From contig SDVU01000837.1 of the NCBI GenBank assembly GCA_016256075.1, positions 1 to 10,177 of the forward strand: a stretch of 10,177 nt of DNA, in the 5' to 3' direction. The translations under genes were made by a program, and so were the position numbers. The notes beneath the pieces are model-generated. The model had not been told where the DNA came from. It saw only the letters and a program-made list of their open reading frames with translations, and ran no database searches. Below are positions 1 to 7,514 of this stretch, one piece after another (within the stretch, counting starts at the first letter, position 1; every line of letters starts with the position of its first letter). The DNA is from Dictyocoela muelleri (Eukaryota > Microsporidia).

Positions 1-183
1 TCTGTATTGAGAAGCAGACTCTTGTGGAAAAGAAGAGTACGATATAATCGCTAAATTTATATAATGTGAAATTTTTATGATTGTTAAACATAGATATTTA
101 TTCTTTTTAAGCTTTAATTTTGTTCTGAAATAAGTAAAATTCTACGTATACAGAAATTTTTAATTTAGTAGTGAGAAATGAAA
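1..183. other. AT-rich DNA, no feature seen
   Basis: No reading frame, RNA gene or repeat could be recognised in this stretch on either strand. It runs into the TA-rich 3' tail of the left SINE-like copy. Confidence 0.5.
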
Positions 184-640
184 TTATATATATACTACAT
201 GTTGACAAAATACATCGCTGCCTACACGGAAAGTAGTCTTCTAACGTATCTATTGCTTTAAGTTCTCGATGTTAAAATTAATACGCCACTTCCTAAGCTA
301 CCCAGAAACCTAGCTGTATATGCGATCTTCGTTTTATCAATGACACAGGTGGATACAGGTATTAGTATTTTTTCATATATTTATAATTTTCTTTACTTTT
401 TGCCAAGATGTGTTGCTGCATTCAACCCGACAACTAAGAAAGCTTATTATGCTTCTTTGTCATAAAATACAAAGTCTTAATCAGCTATACTACACTGGGA
501 TCTGTTTATTATACTATAATTTATAGTTTTGAACAATTAATGTCACCCCTTTATTATTTATTAAAGAGTTACGTCAGCGAGATTCATACACTATACTTAA
601 ATTTACACATCAAAGTCTTAACCCCAGCTATCTTGTCTAG
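184..640 (-). mobile_element. tRNA-type SINE-like copy, left (minus-strand) arm of a foldback
   Basis: Read on the minus strand, this segment matches 761-1240 along its whole length; by eye about three quarters of positions agree, with small gaps. Blocks kept in both copies include the shared phrases TATAGCTGATTAAGACTT and TTCTGGGTAGCTTAGGAAGT. The 5' end (near 640) has a decayed pol III promoter: an A-box-like GATAGCTGGGGTTAAGACT and a B-box-like GTATGAATCTCGCTGAC. The 3' end (near 195) reads TGTCAACATGTAG followed by a TA-rich tail. The head, body and simple-repeat tail are the layout of a tRNA-derived SINE. I do not recognise the body sequence, so the family name is left open. It could instead be another kind of interspersed repeat whose first 70 bases only look tRNA-like. 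Confidence 0.62.
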
Positions 641-760
641 AAAATAAAAAAAAAATAAATGTCTCTTGTTATAAATATTTATAAAATTACGCATTTTATA
701 AATTAAACGATTATTTTCTGTATCTTGTTATTGAAGTTTTTGTTAATAGAAAAAATAAAA
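641..760. other. AT-rich spacer between the two SINE-like arms
   Basis: About 120 bases rich in A and T separate the two heads. No feature is visible here. It would form the loop if the two arms folded together. Confidence 0.5.
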
Positions 761-1240
761 GTAAGGCCAGATGCTCAGTGGTTAACACTCTTGAATGAAA
801 AATTATAAGTATCGTGGCGAATCCCGCTGACATATCACTTCAATAAATAATGAGGGAAGGACATTAAGCTGTCATAACTAGATAATTATAGTATAATATA
901 CAGTTGTTACAGTGTGGTATAGCTGATTAAGACTTGGTCTAATATGACATTGAAGCAGAAGGGACTCTTCTAGGTGTGGGGATGAGTGCGGCGACGCATC
1001 TCGGCAATAAGTAGTAAAATAAAAATTCATGAAAAAGCTACTAATTACCTGTATCCTGCTGAGTCATTGATAATACGAAAATCGCGTATACAGCTGAGCT
1101 TCTGGGTAGCTTAGGAAGTGATGTATTAATAGAACACTAGGAACCAAAGGTCTAAAGACTATGGTTGGAGACAACTCTCCGGGTAGGCTGCTATGGATGT
1201 TGTCAGCATGTAATATGTAATATATAATATATATATAAAA
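761..1240 (+). mobile_element. tRNA-type SINE-like copy, right (plus-strand) arm of a foldback
   Basis: This is the better preserved of the two copies. The head GCCAGATGCTCAGTGGTTAA (766-785) fits a pol III A box (consensus TRGCNNAGYGG, here ATGCTCAGTGG at 771-781). CGAATCCCGCTGAC near 818-831 fits the core of a B box (consensus GGTTCGANNCC) with the first bases changed. The spacing between the boxes is about that of a tRNA. A unique body of about 370 bp follows, with GC-richer islands such as GATGAGTGCGGCGACGCATC near 982-1001. The copy ends in TGTCAGCATG and a TAATATG/TA-rich tail (about 1208-1240), which would suit mobilisation by a LINE. No clear target duplication was found. The tRNA parent cannot be assigned because the anticodon region is decayed. 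Confidence 0.65.
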
Positions 1241-1712
1241 TAAAAGTATTATAAATTGCGGGGTTTACAAAAACTCGTATAAATACAAAAAATTACAATA
1301 AATGTTATAGAAAAAATTAATATTTTCGTAGCCCAAAGATTTTGAAATTTTAAAAATCAATAATTTGATAAAAAAAATAAACATTCAATATCTTGTAATT
1401 TACTACTGAAATTTATGGAAAATCGAAACTATAAATACACACCTAATTTCAAACTCTTTATATATATCGACATAAAAGCAATCAACATAACTCAAACATC
1501 AATAAACAAATCTGCACCCACAACGGGCAAAATAGCAGAATAACTCAGCACATTATACGAATTCCGGCAATTCCTTGTAAAACGAATTCATTTAAATGTA
1601 TCTCTCTATAATATACTCCTTTAATTCTGACCAATTTCTTCAAAGTTGGTCAATAAGAATAGATAATTATCTTTTAATTAGAATAGAGAGAGATTAAATC
1701 TTTATTAATAAT
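1241..1712. other. AT-rich intergenic DNA with a weak peptide-like fragment
   Basis: No gene can be named here. On the plus strand a short open frame from an ATG at 1415 to a stop at 1541-1543 (42 codons) continues in the same frame to about 1622. Past that stop it reads LSTLYEFRQFLVKRIHL, a composition less biased than the N/K/I-rich noise typical of this window. It may be the relic of a coding sequence, but I do not recognise the family, and a chance frame is as likely. The rest is A/T-rich. A small inverted repeat closes the stretch (see 1590-1699). Confidence 0.3.
1590..1699. repeat. Small imperfect inverted repeat
   Basis: The left arm (about 1590-1635) contains TCTCTCTATAATATAC and TTCTGACCAA. 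It pairs with a right arm (about 1645-1699) containing TTGGTCAATAAGAAT and AGAGAGATTAAAT; the right arm carries about a dozen extra bases. The hairpin tip is GACCAA...TTGGTC. It could be a remnant of a short foldback element. It lies just outside the left end of the candidate 3.1-kb element. Confidence 0.4.
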
Positions 1713-1740
1713 TGTCGCGCGCGCTCGGCGCTACCCATGA
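1713..1740 (+). repeat. Left terminal inverted repeat of the candidate 3.1-kb element
   Basis: TGTCGCGCGCGCTCGGCG is a sharp GC island in very AT-rich surroundings. It aligns with the reverse strand of 4829-4854 over about 26 bases with one or two gaps; by eye roughly 19 positions agree. Confidence 0.5.
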
Positions 1741-2149
1741 TACAAGCGTATTTTAGTTCAATTTAAAGAAACGACATTTTATTTCTAATAATATTCTAAA
1801 AATTAAAAATTTACAACAAAAATATTTTTTTGTAGAAAAATTAGAGATAATTAAAAAAAAGAAATTAAAATAAATATAAAATAATAAATAGTAAAATTAT
1901 ATTTTAATATATTAATTTTAATATAAAATTTGTAAAATTTACTAATAATTTTTTACAGAATAATTTATTTAGTTACCTTAATACGATTCATGTGTATTGT
2001 TTAAGATTCCTGGGTCGATAAATTTAATATTTAAACTTTATTATATGATAAGCATTCTTATAACGCATATTTATCATTATATAAATACCATCAAGAAACC
2101 TTTATGATGTTTTGTGTTATTATTTCGTTCTTTTTAAAGAATTATAAAC

Positions 2150-3370
2150 CTCCTACTCTGAAATTTTAATTTGAACTACTAACTTGCGAGTTTCTGTCTT
2201 TTCTTTGCAAGTTTTTTTTGTTAAAAAATTTTTTTTTTCTAATTTAACATTCTTGTTACTTGACAATCTGAAATATCATTTTTGTCATAATGATTTTTTT
2301 GATTTTTTTTATTTTATTTTGTTTCTAATTTAATTAATTCCTCGCATTCCGTGTATTCATTTAAATGACTTTAATAAAAACTGTTTTTATTGCTTCCTGA
2401 TTTATTCTTGGGCAATTCTTCTTAGATTTCTATTGAAGATTTTATTTAGCACTTACTATTTCTTCATTGATTATATTATTAATAGGCTTTCTTAGAATAA
2501 AAACTTAAAATGGAAGTTTGCATGATATGGATGTTCTGTGCTGTTATAATCTAATGCTACTTTTTTTAATTGTGATATCCAAACTTTTTTTCATTTCCTT
2601 TTTTATTTATAGATTTCTTTCTAGTTTTAATTAATCTAAATCTCTCGACTTGGCCTTAAGATTGTGAGTGGCGTTGTATTAATGCATTCTATTTTGTTAA
2701 TTGACATAAATCGTTCATACTTTTATTTTTAAACTCATTTTCGTTATCACATTGTAAAATTTCAAGTTCGCCAAATATATAAAATAACGTTTTCATTTTA
2801 TTCACAACATACTGCTATACCTATCAAGTAAAGAATTACATATCCCAATTTAGAGTATACATATTAAAAATAATATATAAGAATATTTATAATTAATCGT
2901 CTTAAAAAAGCTTAAATCAATAAATTCGAACTGCTTGTGATCTAAATTTTTGGATGGTTATGATTAATGAACAACATCTCTTGTTTTTAATGGTAAACTT
3001 TTCGACAAAACACACAATTTTTTTACTACATTTCTGATAATATTTCTTTTTATTATGAAATTTTTTTTTGCTAAAATGTATTCAAGCTTATTACCTCATG
3101 GGTGAGATTTATTTATCTGCGACTTTTCCTCCTAAATCATCAAATCAATACTTTATTCGCATATTAGTTGTAAATATGAAACATTTAATAGCATTTTTTC
3201 AAATATAATATATGGTTTTCAACAGCAAAATTTTTACATTTTTTCTTAATTCGCATTTTTTTATTTATCAGTCATGTATATATCCTTATATTGAAGGAAA
3301 TTTATTATCTCATTATACTCTTCATATTTCTTTTGCAATACGCGATACGTAATGTTGGGTCTGAATATAT
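2150..3370 (-). pseudogene. Integrase-type transposase relic (Ginger-like, or LTR-element integrase)
   Basis: Minus-strand conceptual peptides in several frames carry signatures of the retroviral integrase (rve) fold. The clearest is ILQCDNENEFKNKSM at 2701-2760, matching the second catalytic motif of the family (L.SDNG.EF.N). It is followed by weaker integrase-core matches, including VALDYNSTEHPYH near 2522-2562. Upstream (3000-3370) are FLQYKDIYMTDK and CKNFAVENHILYLKK, which resemble the N-terminal part of Ginger-like and GIN-type proteins, and a cysteine-containing stretch where the zinc-binding domain would lie. The tail toward 2150 is lysine-rich and I do not recognise it. The reading frame is broken many times, certainly more than ten, so no product is expected. 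The lack of any reverse transcriptase remnant favours a Ginger-type DNA transposon over an LTR element, but the integrase alone does not settle it. Confidence 0.72.
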
Positions 3371-4828
3371 TTTCTTAAAACGTTATAATTTAAAATTTTG
3401 CACTAATCAAAATTTAAATATCAGAAATTTGTTATAACAGCGTTTTTAAAATAAAATTTAGATTTAAAAAGAATTTTTTATATTTGGTATTTATTAAAAA
3501 AATATGGGAATTAAAAAAATATATACGCTTGCGCGTCTAACATATTATACATGTTTATTAAACTAAATATTTACTATAAATAAAGAGAAATTAAAGACTT
3601 TGCAAATTTATTGTAATATATCTGCTACATGAACTCTTTATTACCATTATATTTTCTGTAATAAAACAAAAATGTATAAACATATTTAATTATTTTAAAC
3701 ATTGTTATAATTTAATCGTAAAAATATTTTGAGGTTCATAATAATTAGGTAATGAGGTTATGATTTTTTGCATTTAAAAATGTAATTTTATATTTTTTTG
3801 TAATATTTCAATATTAACATGGTCCATATTCCTTAACCGTATTTTTGTTGTAAAAATTATGTTTTTTGTTTTCATATATAAAAATTGGTAAAAATAATTT
3901 TTTTTTAAGAATTAATATTTTTCTTTCAAAATATATAAAAAAGCATTGAAACTACTAATTAATTTCCCAAGAGGTTATATAATCTATAAAATTTTAATCA
4001 TATGAATGCAAGCCTTCAATTTTATTCATAACATCGACAAACCAATAGTTTTGAAATAATGCAAATAAAAATAACTTTCAGACGATAACAATAATAAAAT
4101 TGTATGTTTATAAAATTATTACATTAATGTTTAAAAAAAAAAATTTAGAAAAAAGAGATAATAAGATATAATTATATTTAACACCATAAACAACATAAAA
4201 TATAAGTTAAAGTCTAAATCATTTTGTGTTTATCAATATTGTCGAGAGAAATAAATTTAAAATTATAAACATTAATTACAAGTAGTTTTATGTCTATTTA
4301 ATGCTACGATATACAATCTTTTCGAGATAATAACTCATAAACAACTATGTTTTGATATATAGCATGATTTAAATTATACTTATATACGCCCATTTTCAAA
4401 AACTGTTTACCCTTAGCTATGTTTTTGATTTGGTGTATAAAATATTTTATTAGTTTTAGTATAATATCTATTTATTAAGATATCTATTTATTAAGATATC
4501 TATTATATTTTAAGTTATATACCAATTACTATTTGTCATCTAAAAATGGATTAATATATTCCCAATGTAAATTTTATAGATTATTATATTTTTTTAAAAA
4601 AAATGTTGAAAAATTTATGGTCATAAACTATTTTCTCGAAAAATTCTTAGACGACATGAATTAAATAATAGAAAATAATTGACATTAAACCATGATAAGT
4701 TCTATAACAGAAATTTAATTAGATTTTCAATGATAAAAATTAGAAAACCCCTCATGTTACAATCACAAAGAAAAAATATAAAGGCTCTCACAAGAATTAA
4801 AACTGCGTCTACCGATCGAGCGTATGGA
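3371..4828. other. AT-rich interior of the candidate element, no gene seen
   Basis: About 1.4 kb of A/T-rich DNA with frequent stops in all frames. Apart from a short tandem repeat at 4465-4504 and a small GC cluster near 3524-3539 (ACGCTTGCGCGTCT), nothing is recognisable. It may be decayed noncoding element sequence or hold unseen insertions. Confidence 0.4.
4465..4504. repeat. Tandem repeat, 16-bp unit, 2.5 copies
   Basis: The unit TATCTATTTATTAAGA occurs exactly at 4465-4480 and 4481-4496, and starts again at 4497 for 8 bases. The copies are identical, so the duplication is recent or the array is unstable. Confidence 0.9.
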
Positions 4829-4854
4829 ATAAGTAACACGATGTGCGCGTGACA
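4829..4854 (-). repeat. Right terminal inverted repeat of the candidate 3.1-kb element
   Basis: Read on the minus strand it starts TGTCACGCGCACATCGTG. It mirrors the left end, with most differences being transitions. Weak similarity seems to continue about 20 bases outward on both sides, but that part is plain A/T and may be chance. Confidence 0.5.
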
Positions 4855-5425
4855 AAAATTGATAAAAATTTAATTATTATTTTTGGATTATTAAAATTAT
4901 TTTTTTTATTCTGAATAAATAAAAACTATTTTTTTTATTACTGAATTTATAAAAATTAGATTTTTATTTAAGATTTTAAAAAAATTAGATTTTCATTTAA
5001 GAATTAACAAAATTTATTTTATTACAAATTTAGAAATAAGATATAATTCGTATTTAAACTTAATAACAATTCTTAATAACTCTATTCTTGTAGTGTGATC
5101 GATGTAATCATCCAAATTAATAAGCATGTCTTAAATCAATTATTAGTCATCCTGATCTTAAAGCTATTATGAGACGTGAATTGATGGAAAAAATATTCAA
5201 TAAGTGGAATATGTGATATTATGCATGGTCACGAAAAGTTCAGCTCGAGATATATCACTGTAAAAAATATTTAATTATTTTAAAGACCGAATTATTGTTT
5301 TATTGATTTTTCGATACGTTTTTAACACGACACTTATTTCGAAATAAACAAACCTTTGATGTAATTTTAAAAGTCGTTATTTGTAATTCTTTATTCTCTG
5401 TGTTTTTTTCATAAAAAATATAATA
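4855..5425. other. AT-rich intergenic DNA with imperfect short tandem repeats
   Basis: No gene is supported. Two pairs of imperfect tandem repeats of about 28-30 bp are visible. One pair is built on TATTTTTTTTATT(C)TGAAT and lies near 4898-4956. The other is built on AAAATTAGATTTTTATTTAAGA and lies near 4951-5006. A short plus-strand frame at 5124-5216 reads ISHPDLKAIMRRELMEKIF and ends at a stop; it is peptide-like but too short to assign. Otherwise the stretch is plain A/T-rich sequence running up to the target site of the hairpin element at 5435. Confidence 0.4.
4898..5006. repeat. Two adjacent pairs of imperfect tandem repeats, about 28-30 bp units
   Basis: The first pair lies near 4898-4926 and 4927-4956. 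The second pair is AAAAATTAGATTTTTATTTA (from 4951) and AAAATTAGATTTTCATTTAA (from 4981), about 29 bp apart. The units differ at a few positions and are nearly all A/T, so they could come from replication slippage. Confidence 0.55.
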
Positions 5426-5434
5426 TAAATATTC
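5426..5434. repeat. Left target-site duplication of hairpin element 1
   Basis: TAATATTC-type target: the sequence here is TAAATATTC, repeated exactly at 5736-5744 on the other side of the 301-bp hairpin element. Nine bases is the usual duplication length for MULEs and is also seen with Merlin elements (8-9 bp). Confidence 0.88.
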
Positions 5435-5735
5435 GGTTGAAAGTTGCATAAGGGTCCCTAATTTTGGGTGTATTTTGAAAAAATACCACCCCTGTTTTTA
5501 ATGGACAGACATGAAAAAAATATTAAAAAGTGACTAAAAAAGTGGAAAACAATATAAATAACATAAAATCTGATGTATTCTGTATGAATACATCAGTTTA
5601 TATGTTTTTTTATATTGGTTTTTACTCCTTTTAGTCACTTTTTAATATTTTTTTTCTTTGTCTGTCCATTAAAAACAGGGGTGGTATTTTTTCAAAATAC
5701 ACCCAAAATTAGGGACCCTTATGCAACTTTTAACC
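5435..5735. mobile_element. Hairpin (foldback) MITE 1, 301 bp, exact 9-bp target duplication
   Basis: The element is one long palindrome. It starts GGTTGAAAGTTGCATAAGGG and ends with the complement; over the first 75 or so bases the two arms differ at about one position. After that the arms drift but still pair to a central stem of CTGATGTATTC/GAATACATCAG (5570-5580 and 5585-5595). Exact TAAATATTC copies flank it. There is no coding capacity, so it would need a transposase supplied elsewhere. The long arms with a 9-bp duplication fit a nonautonomous MULE (foldback type). Merlin is the other candidate, but its ends here (7524, 8623) are different in sequence. The near-identical arms and intact duplication mark it as the youngest insertion in the window. 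Confidence 0.9.
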
Positions 5736-5744
5736 TAAATATTC
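5736..5744. repeat. Right target-site duplication of hairpin element 1
   Basis: TAAATATTC, identical to 5426-5434. Confidence 0.88.
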
Positions 5745-5763
5745 TAATAAAAATTAAAAAAAA

Positions 5764-6025
5764 CCCATGATATTTTATTTTATAAAAAATAACCCCTTCT
5801 TTTACTGATCAATCAAAGACTAAAACAATAAAAACAATAGAAAATCATTTGAATGTTCTTCATTACTAAAAAAAACACATAAAAGAATTCGTTAAAATTA
5901 TCTTATGTGTCGGTTTATTTGTTTGTAATGATAAACATTTTATTGATTTTCTATTTTTTCTTGTTTTTGTCTTTGATTGACCAGTAAAAGAAGAGTTTAA
6001 TTTTTTAAAAAGTTAAATTTTTGGG
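5764..6025. mobile_element. Hairpin (foldback) element 2, diverged
   Basis: The left arm, from CCCATGATATTTTATTTTA, pairs with the reverse strand of a right arm ending AAATTTTTGGGCCC. The best matched inner blocks are CTTCTTTTACTGATCAATCAAAGAC and its partner GTCTTTGATTGACCAGTAAAAGAAG; further in, ATAGAAAATCA and ACACATAA pair with their complements. The apex is near 5895. Arms carry many changes, so it is older than element 1. The outer order GGG-CCC ... TTTTTA-TGG-CA in the right arm resembles the same order in element 1, suggesting a related family. The right end may extend to 6046 (GTTTGCAAAC). The left end next to element 1 is not clear, and no target duplication was found. Confidence 0.75.
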
Positions 6026-6312
6026 CCCTTGTTTAAGTTTGCAAACTATAAATTTTTTAAAAAAATAAGTATACCCTTATAATGAAATTAAATAATAAAT
6101 TATTACAATTCTTAATAAATATCCGCAAAAGATTTAATAAAATTTTTAATGAGTCTATTTGTATTAGTTATCTTGATTTAGTATCAATGAGAAAAAATGA
6201 TCAATACATAATTAGAAGCACTATAGACGGATCTAGAAAATCATTCTCTCTCGTCAGATCATAATTATTACATAAAAAAATACCGATTGAGAGAATGTTA
6301 GGTGGTACAACT
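6026..6312. other. AT-rich spacer between hairpin elements 2 and 3
   Basis: A 60-codon open frame on the plus strand (6082-6264) is present, but it is N/K/I-rich and matches nothing I know, so I do not call it a gene. A short hairpin joins CATTCTCTC at 6242-6250 with GAGAGAATG at 6289-6297. No other feature is visible. Confidence 0.4.
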
Positions 6313-6542
6313 GGTTATGGACTAAAAAAAATAAGCTAAAAAAGAAATAAAATTTAAAAGAATCATAAAATTCTCTGCTATTTAATAATATTAGAATAGT
6401 TTTTTATATAAATAAATATACCTGTTTCCTAATATATTAATTTATATAAATAACTATTTTAAGATTATTTAATAGCAGAAAATTTTATGATTCTTTTAAA
6501 TTTATACTTTTTCTTGAGCTGATTTTTTTCAGGTTCCTAACC
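6313..6542. mobile_element. Hairpin (foldback) element 3, about 230 bp
   Basis: The left arm starts GGTTATGGACTAAAAAAAAT, and the right arm ends with the complement of GGTTAGGAACCTGAAAAAAAT. Strongly paired inner blocks are AATTTAAAAGAATCATAAAATT at 6351-6372 and its partner near 6480-6503, then CTGCTATTTAATA and its partner near 6463-6478. The apex lies near 6426. Like element 1 it starts with GGTT, and it has no coding capacity. A degenerate 9-bp flank match (GGTACAACT at 6304-6312, CGGGAAACT at 6543-6551) shares only the last four bases plus one other, so the target duplication is doubtful. The arms differ more than in element 1, so it is older. Confidence 0.78.
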
Positions 6543-7514
6543 CGGGAAACTAGTAAAACACCTATCTCGATAAAAATTCTTTAAAAAAAATATTAAAGTA
6601 AAATTGTATGGCCTATTTTTTTAATTTTATCAAGAAACTCCGCAAATTCGATATTAGTATGCTTTCTGAAAAACATAAATGTATTTAGGTGATCATAAAG
6701 AGAATTGATATTTACCGTAACAATAATGCTTAATCTTTTCTAAATCAGACTATAAATTTTCAATACATCATGTATTAGCTGTTGTTTCCGGGTCAATAAA
6801 ATTTTATTTTTGACAAATTGAATCACGAAAATACTAATTTATTTCTCTTTTTGCTGATCATTTATCTGATCCTAAACAGTTATACACTTATATTGTTTTG
6901 AATTAAAGGTAAAACAGTCTGAACATCTATGGTTTTGACTTGTTGAGGAAAGTATAACTTGTTTTTTTATAGCTACAGCACAACTAATACAAACCACTTC
7001 TCCAAATCTAACACGCTAGATTTTTACCTGTTTTAAATAATTTCATCATTAATCTTCTTTAAATACCCTGCCAATCATTCTTCCTTCCTTTTCAACATAT
7101 TCCCAATTTTTGTGCTGAATAATGAAAGCAGATATTTATAAAATTCTTTACCGATTTTACAGTTCAACATTATATAATCGGCAGTAAAATGATTTTTTTA
7201 GAAGAAATAGAGGGCAAACCTAAAAAAAATAAAAAAAAAATTGATTTTTGAATTTCAAGCACACATTCTACTCAAAAGAATAGTTTTGTGCTGTAATTGT
7301 AACATTTCTATTCCAATTCGATATTTTACTTCATACAATTTAGATTATTATAGTTTTTTTGTATTTTACACATTTCTTTGAATATGAAAATTCTCCTATT
7401 GATTTCAACAACTTAAGAATATTTTTTATTGTCGGAAAGCAAAATATGAAATTCCGAAGCAGTTTTATAATTTTCTCGATTAACATAGGGTAATAAATAT
7501 TTTTAATATAGGCG
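6543..7514. other. AT-rich DNA with a minus-strand coding relic
   Basis: Nearly 1 kb without an intact gene. The only coding signal is on the minus strand between about 6590 and 7130 and is listed separately. The portion 7131-7514, next to the Merlin insertion, is A/T-rich with no recognisable feature; long A or T runs occur near 7193-7245. Confidence 0.4.
6590..7130 (-). pseudogene. Unidentified zinc-finger-like coding relic, possibly a DNA transposase
   Basis: On the minus strand an open frame of 46 codons (7012 down to a stop at 6872-6874) contains CISCAVAIKKQVIL followed by HRCSDC: a CxxC pair, about 19 residues, then HxCxxC. Cysteine spacing of this kind is typical of a zinc-binding domain. 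Upstream, in another frame, lies HKNWEYVEKEGRM (about 7075-7115). Downstream are LLTRKQQLIHDVLKIY (about 6744-6795) and HTNIEFAEFLDKIKKIGHTIL near 6600-6665. Cysteine pairs ahead of an 'LT..Q' helix remind me of the N-terminal half of some animal transposases of the P/Kolobok type, but I could not see a catalytic motif, so the family stays open. Several stops and frame changes separate the pieces, and no product is expected. Confidence 0.4.

Larger units (their letters stand above)
184..1240. repeat. Large imperfect foldback made of two head-to-head SINE-like copies
   Basis: Arms 184-640 and 761-1240 are inverted copies of each other around a 120-bp spacer. The arms carry independent changes and small gaps, so they look like two separate insertions of one family rather than a recent inverted duplication. 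If the region were transcribed through, the RNA could fold into an imperfect duplex of about 450 bp. Confidence 0.75.
1713..4854 (-). mobile_element. Candidate Ginger-like (retroviral-integrase-type) element, broken
   Basis: Two GC-rich islands stand out of the AT-rich background and are inverted, diverged copies of each other: 1713-1740 starting TGTCGCGCGCGCTCGG, and the reverse strand of about 4829-4854 starting TGTCACGCGCACATCG. Most differences are C/T or G/A, as expected from decay of CpG sites. Both ends fit TGTNR, the terminal motif known for Ginger DNA transposons. An integrase-type coding relic lies between them on the minus strand, and no reverse transcriptase, capsid or envelope-like part was seen. 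The expected 4-bp target duplication is not preserved (TAAT versus AAAA). The element is old and clearly broken. Alternatives are an LTR-element fragment, or two unrelated copies of an end repeat that happen to flank the relic. Confidence 0.5.

Noticed and set aside
761-840. Functional tRNA gene
   Set aside because: The A and B box resemblance is partial, the acceptor and anticodon stems do not close and the same head occurs in an inverted copy with a shared long body, so a SINE head is the better reading.
1415-1500. TATAAATA near 1431 as a gene promoter
   Set aside because: TATA-like strings are very frequent here and no supported gene follows.
1860-1945. A/T-only inverted repeat around TATTTTAATATATTAATTTTAATATAAAAT
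   Set aside because: Low-complexity A/T sequence pairs with itself easily; the match is too weak to call an element.
2045-2077. Hairpin ATGATAAGCAT/ATATTTATCAT as a regulatory site or terminator
   Set aside because: The stem is A/T-rich and imperfect, and there is no gene beside it; it is expected by chance at this composition.
2150-3370. Complete LTR retrotransposon or Polinton
   Set aside because: Only an integrase-type part was seen; no reverse transcriptase, protease, capsid, polymerase or long terminal direct repeats were recognised in the surrounding sequence.
5124-5216. Short peptide-like frame containing ISHPDLKAIMRRELMEKIF
   Set aside because: About 30 codons, no neighbouring support in the same or other frames, and no family recognised.
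6082-6264. Plus-strand open frame of 60 codons between hairpin elements 2 and 3
   Set aside because: It is N/K/I-rich, without a motif, ribosome or promoter context, or recognised family; open frames of this size arise by chance in AT-rich DNA.
5435-6542. CRISPR-like or other repeat-spacer array
   Set aside because: The repeats are large single palindromes with different sequences, not short direct repeats with regular spacers, and the DNA is eukaryotic in content.
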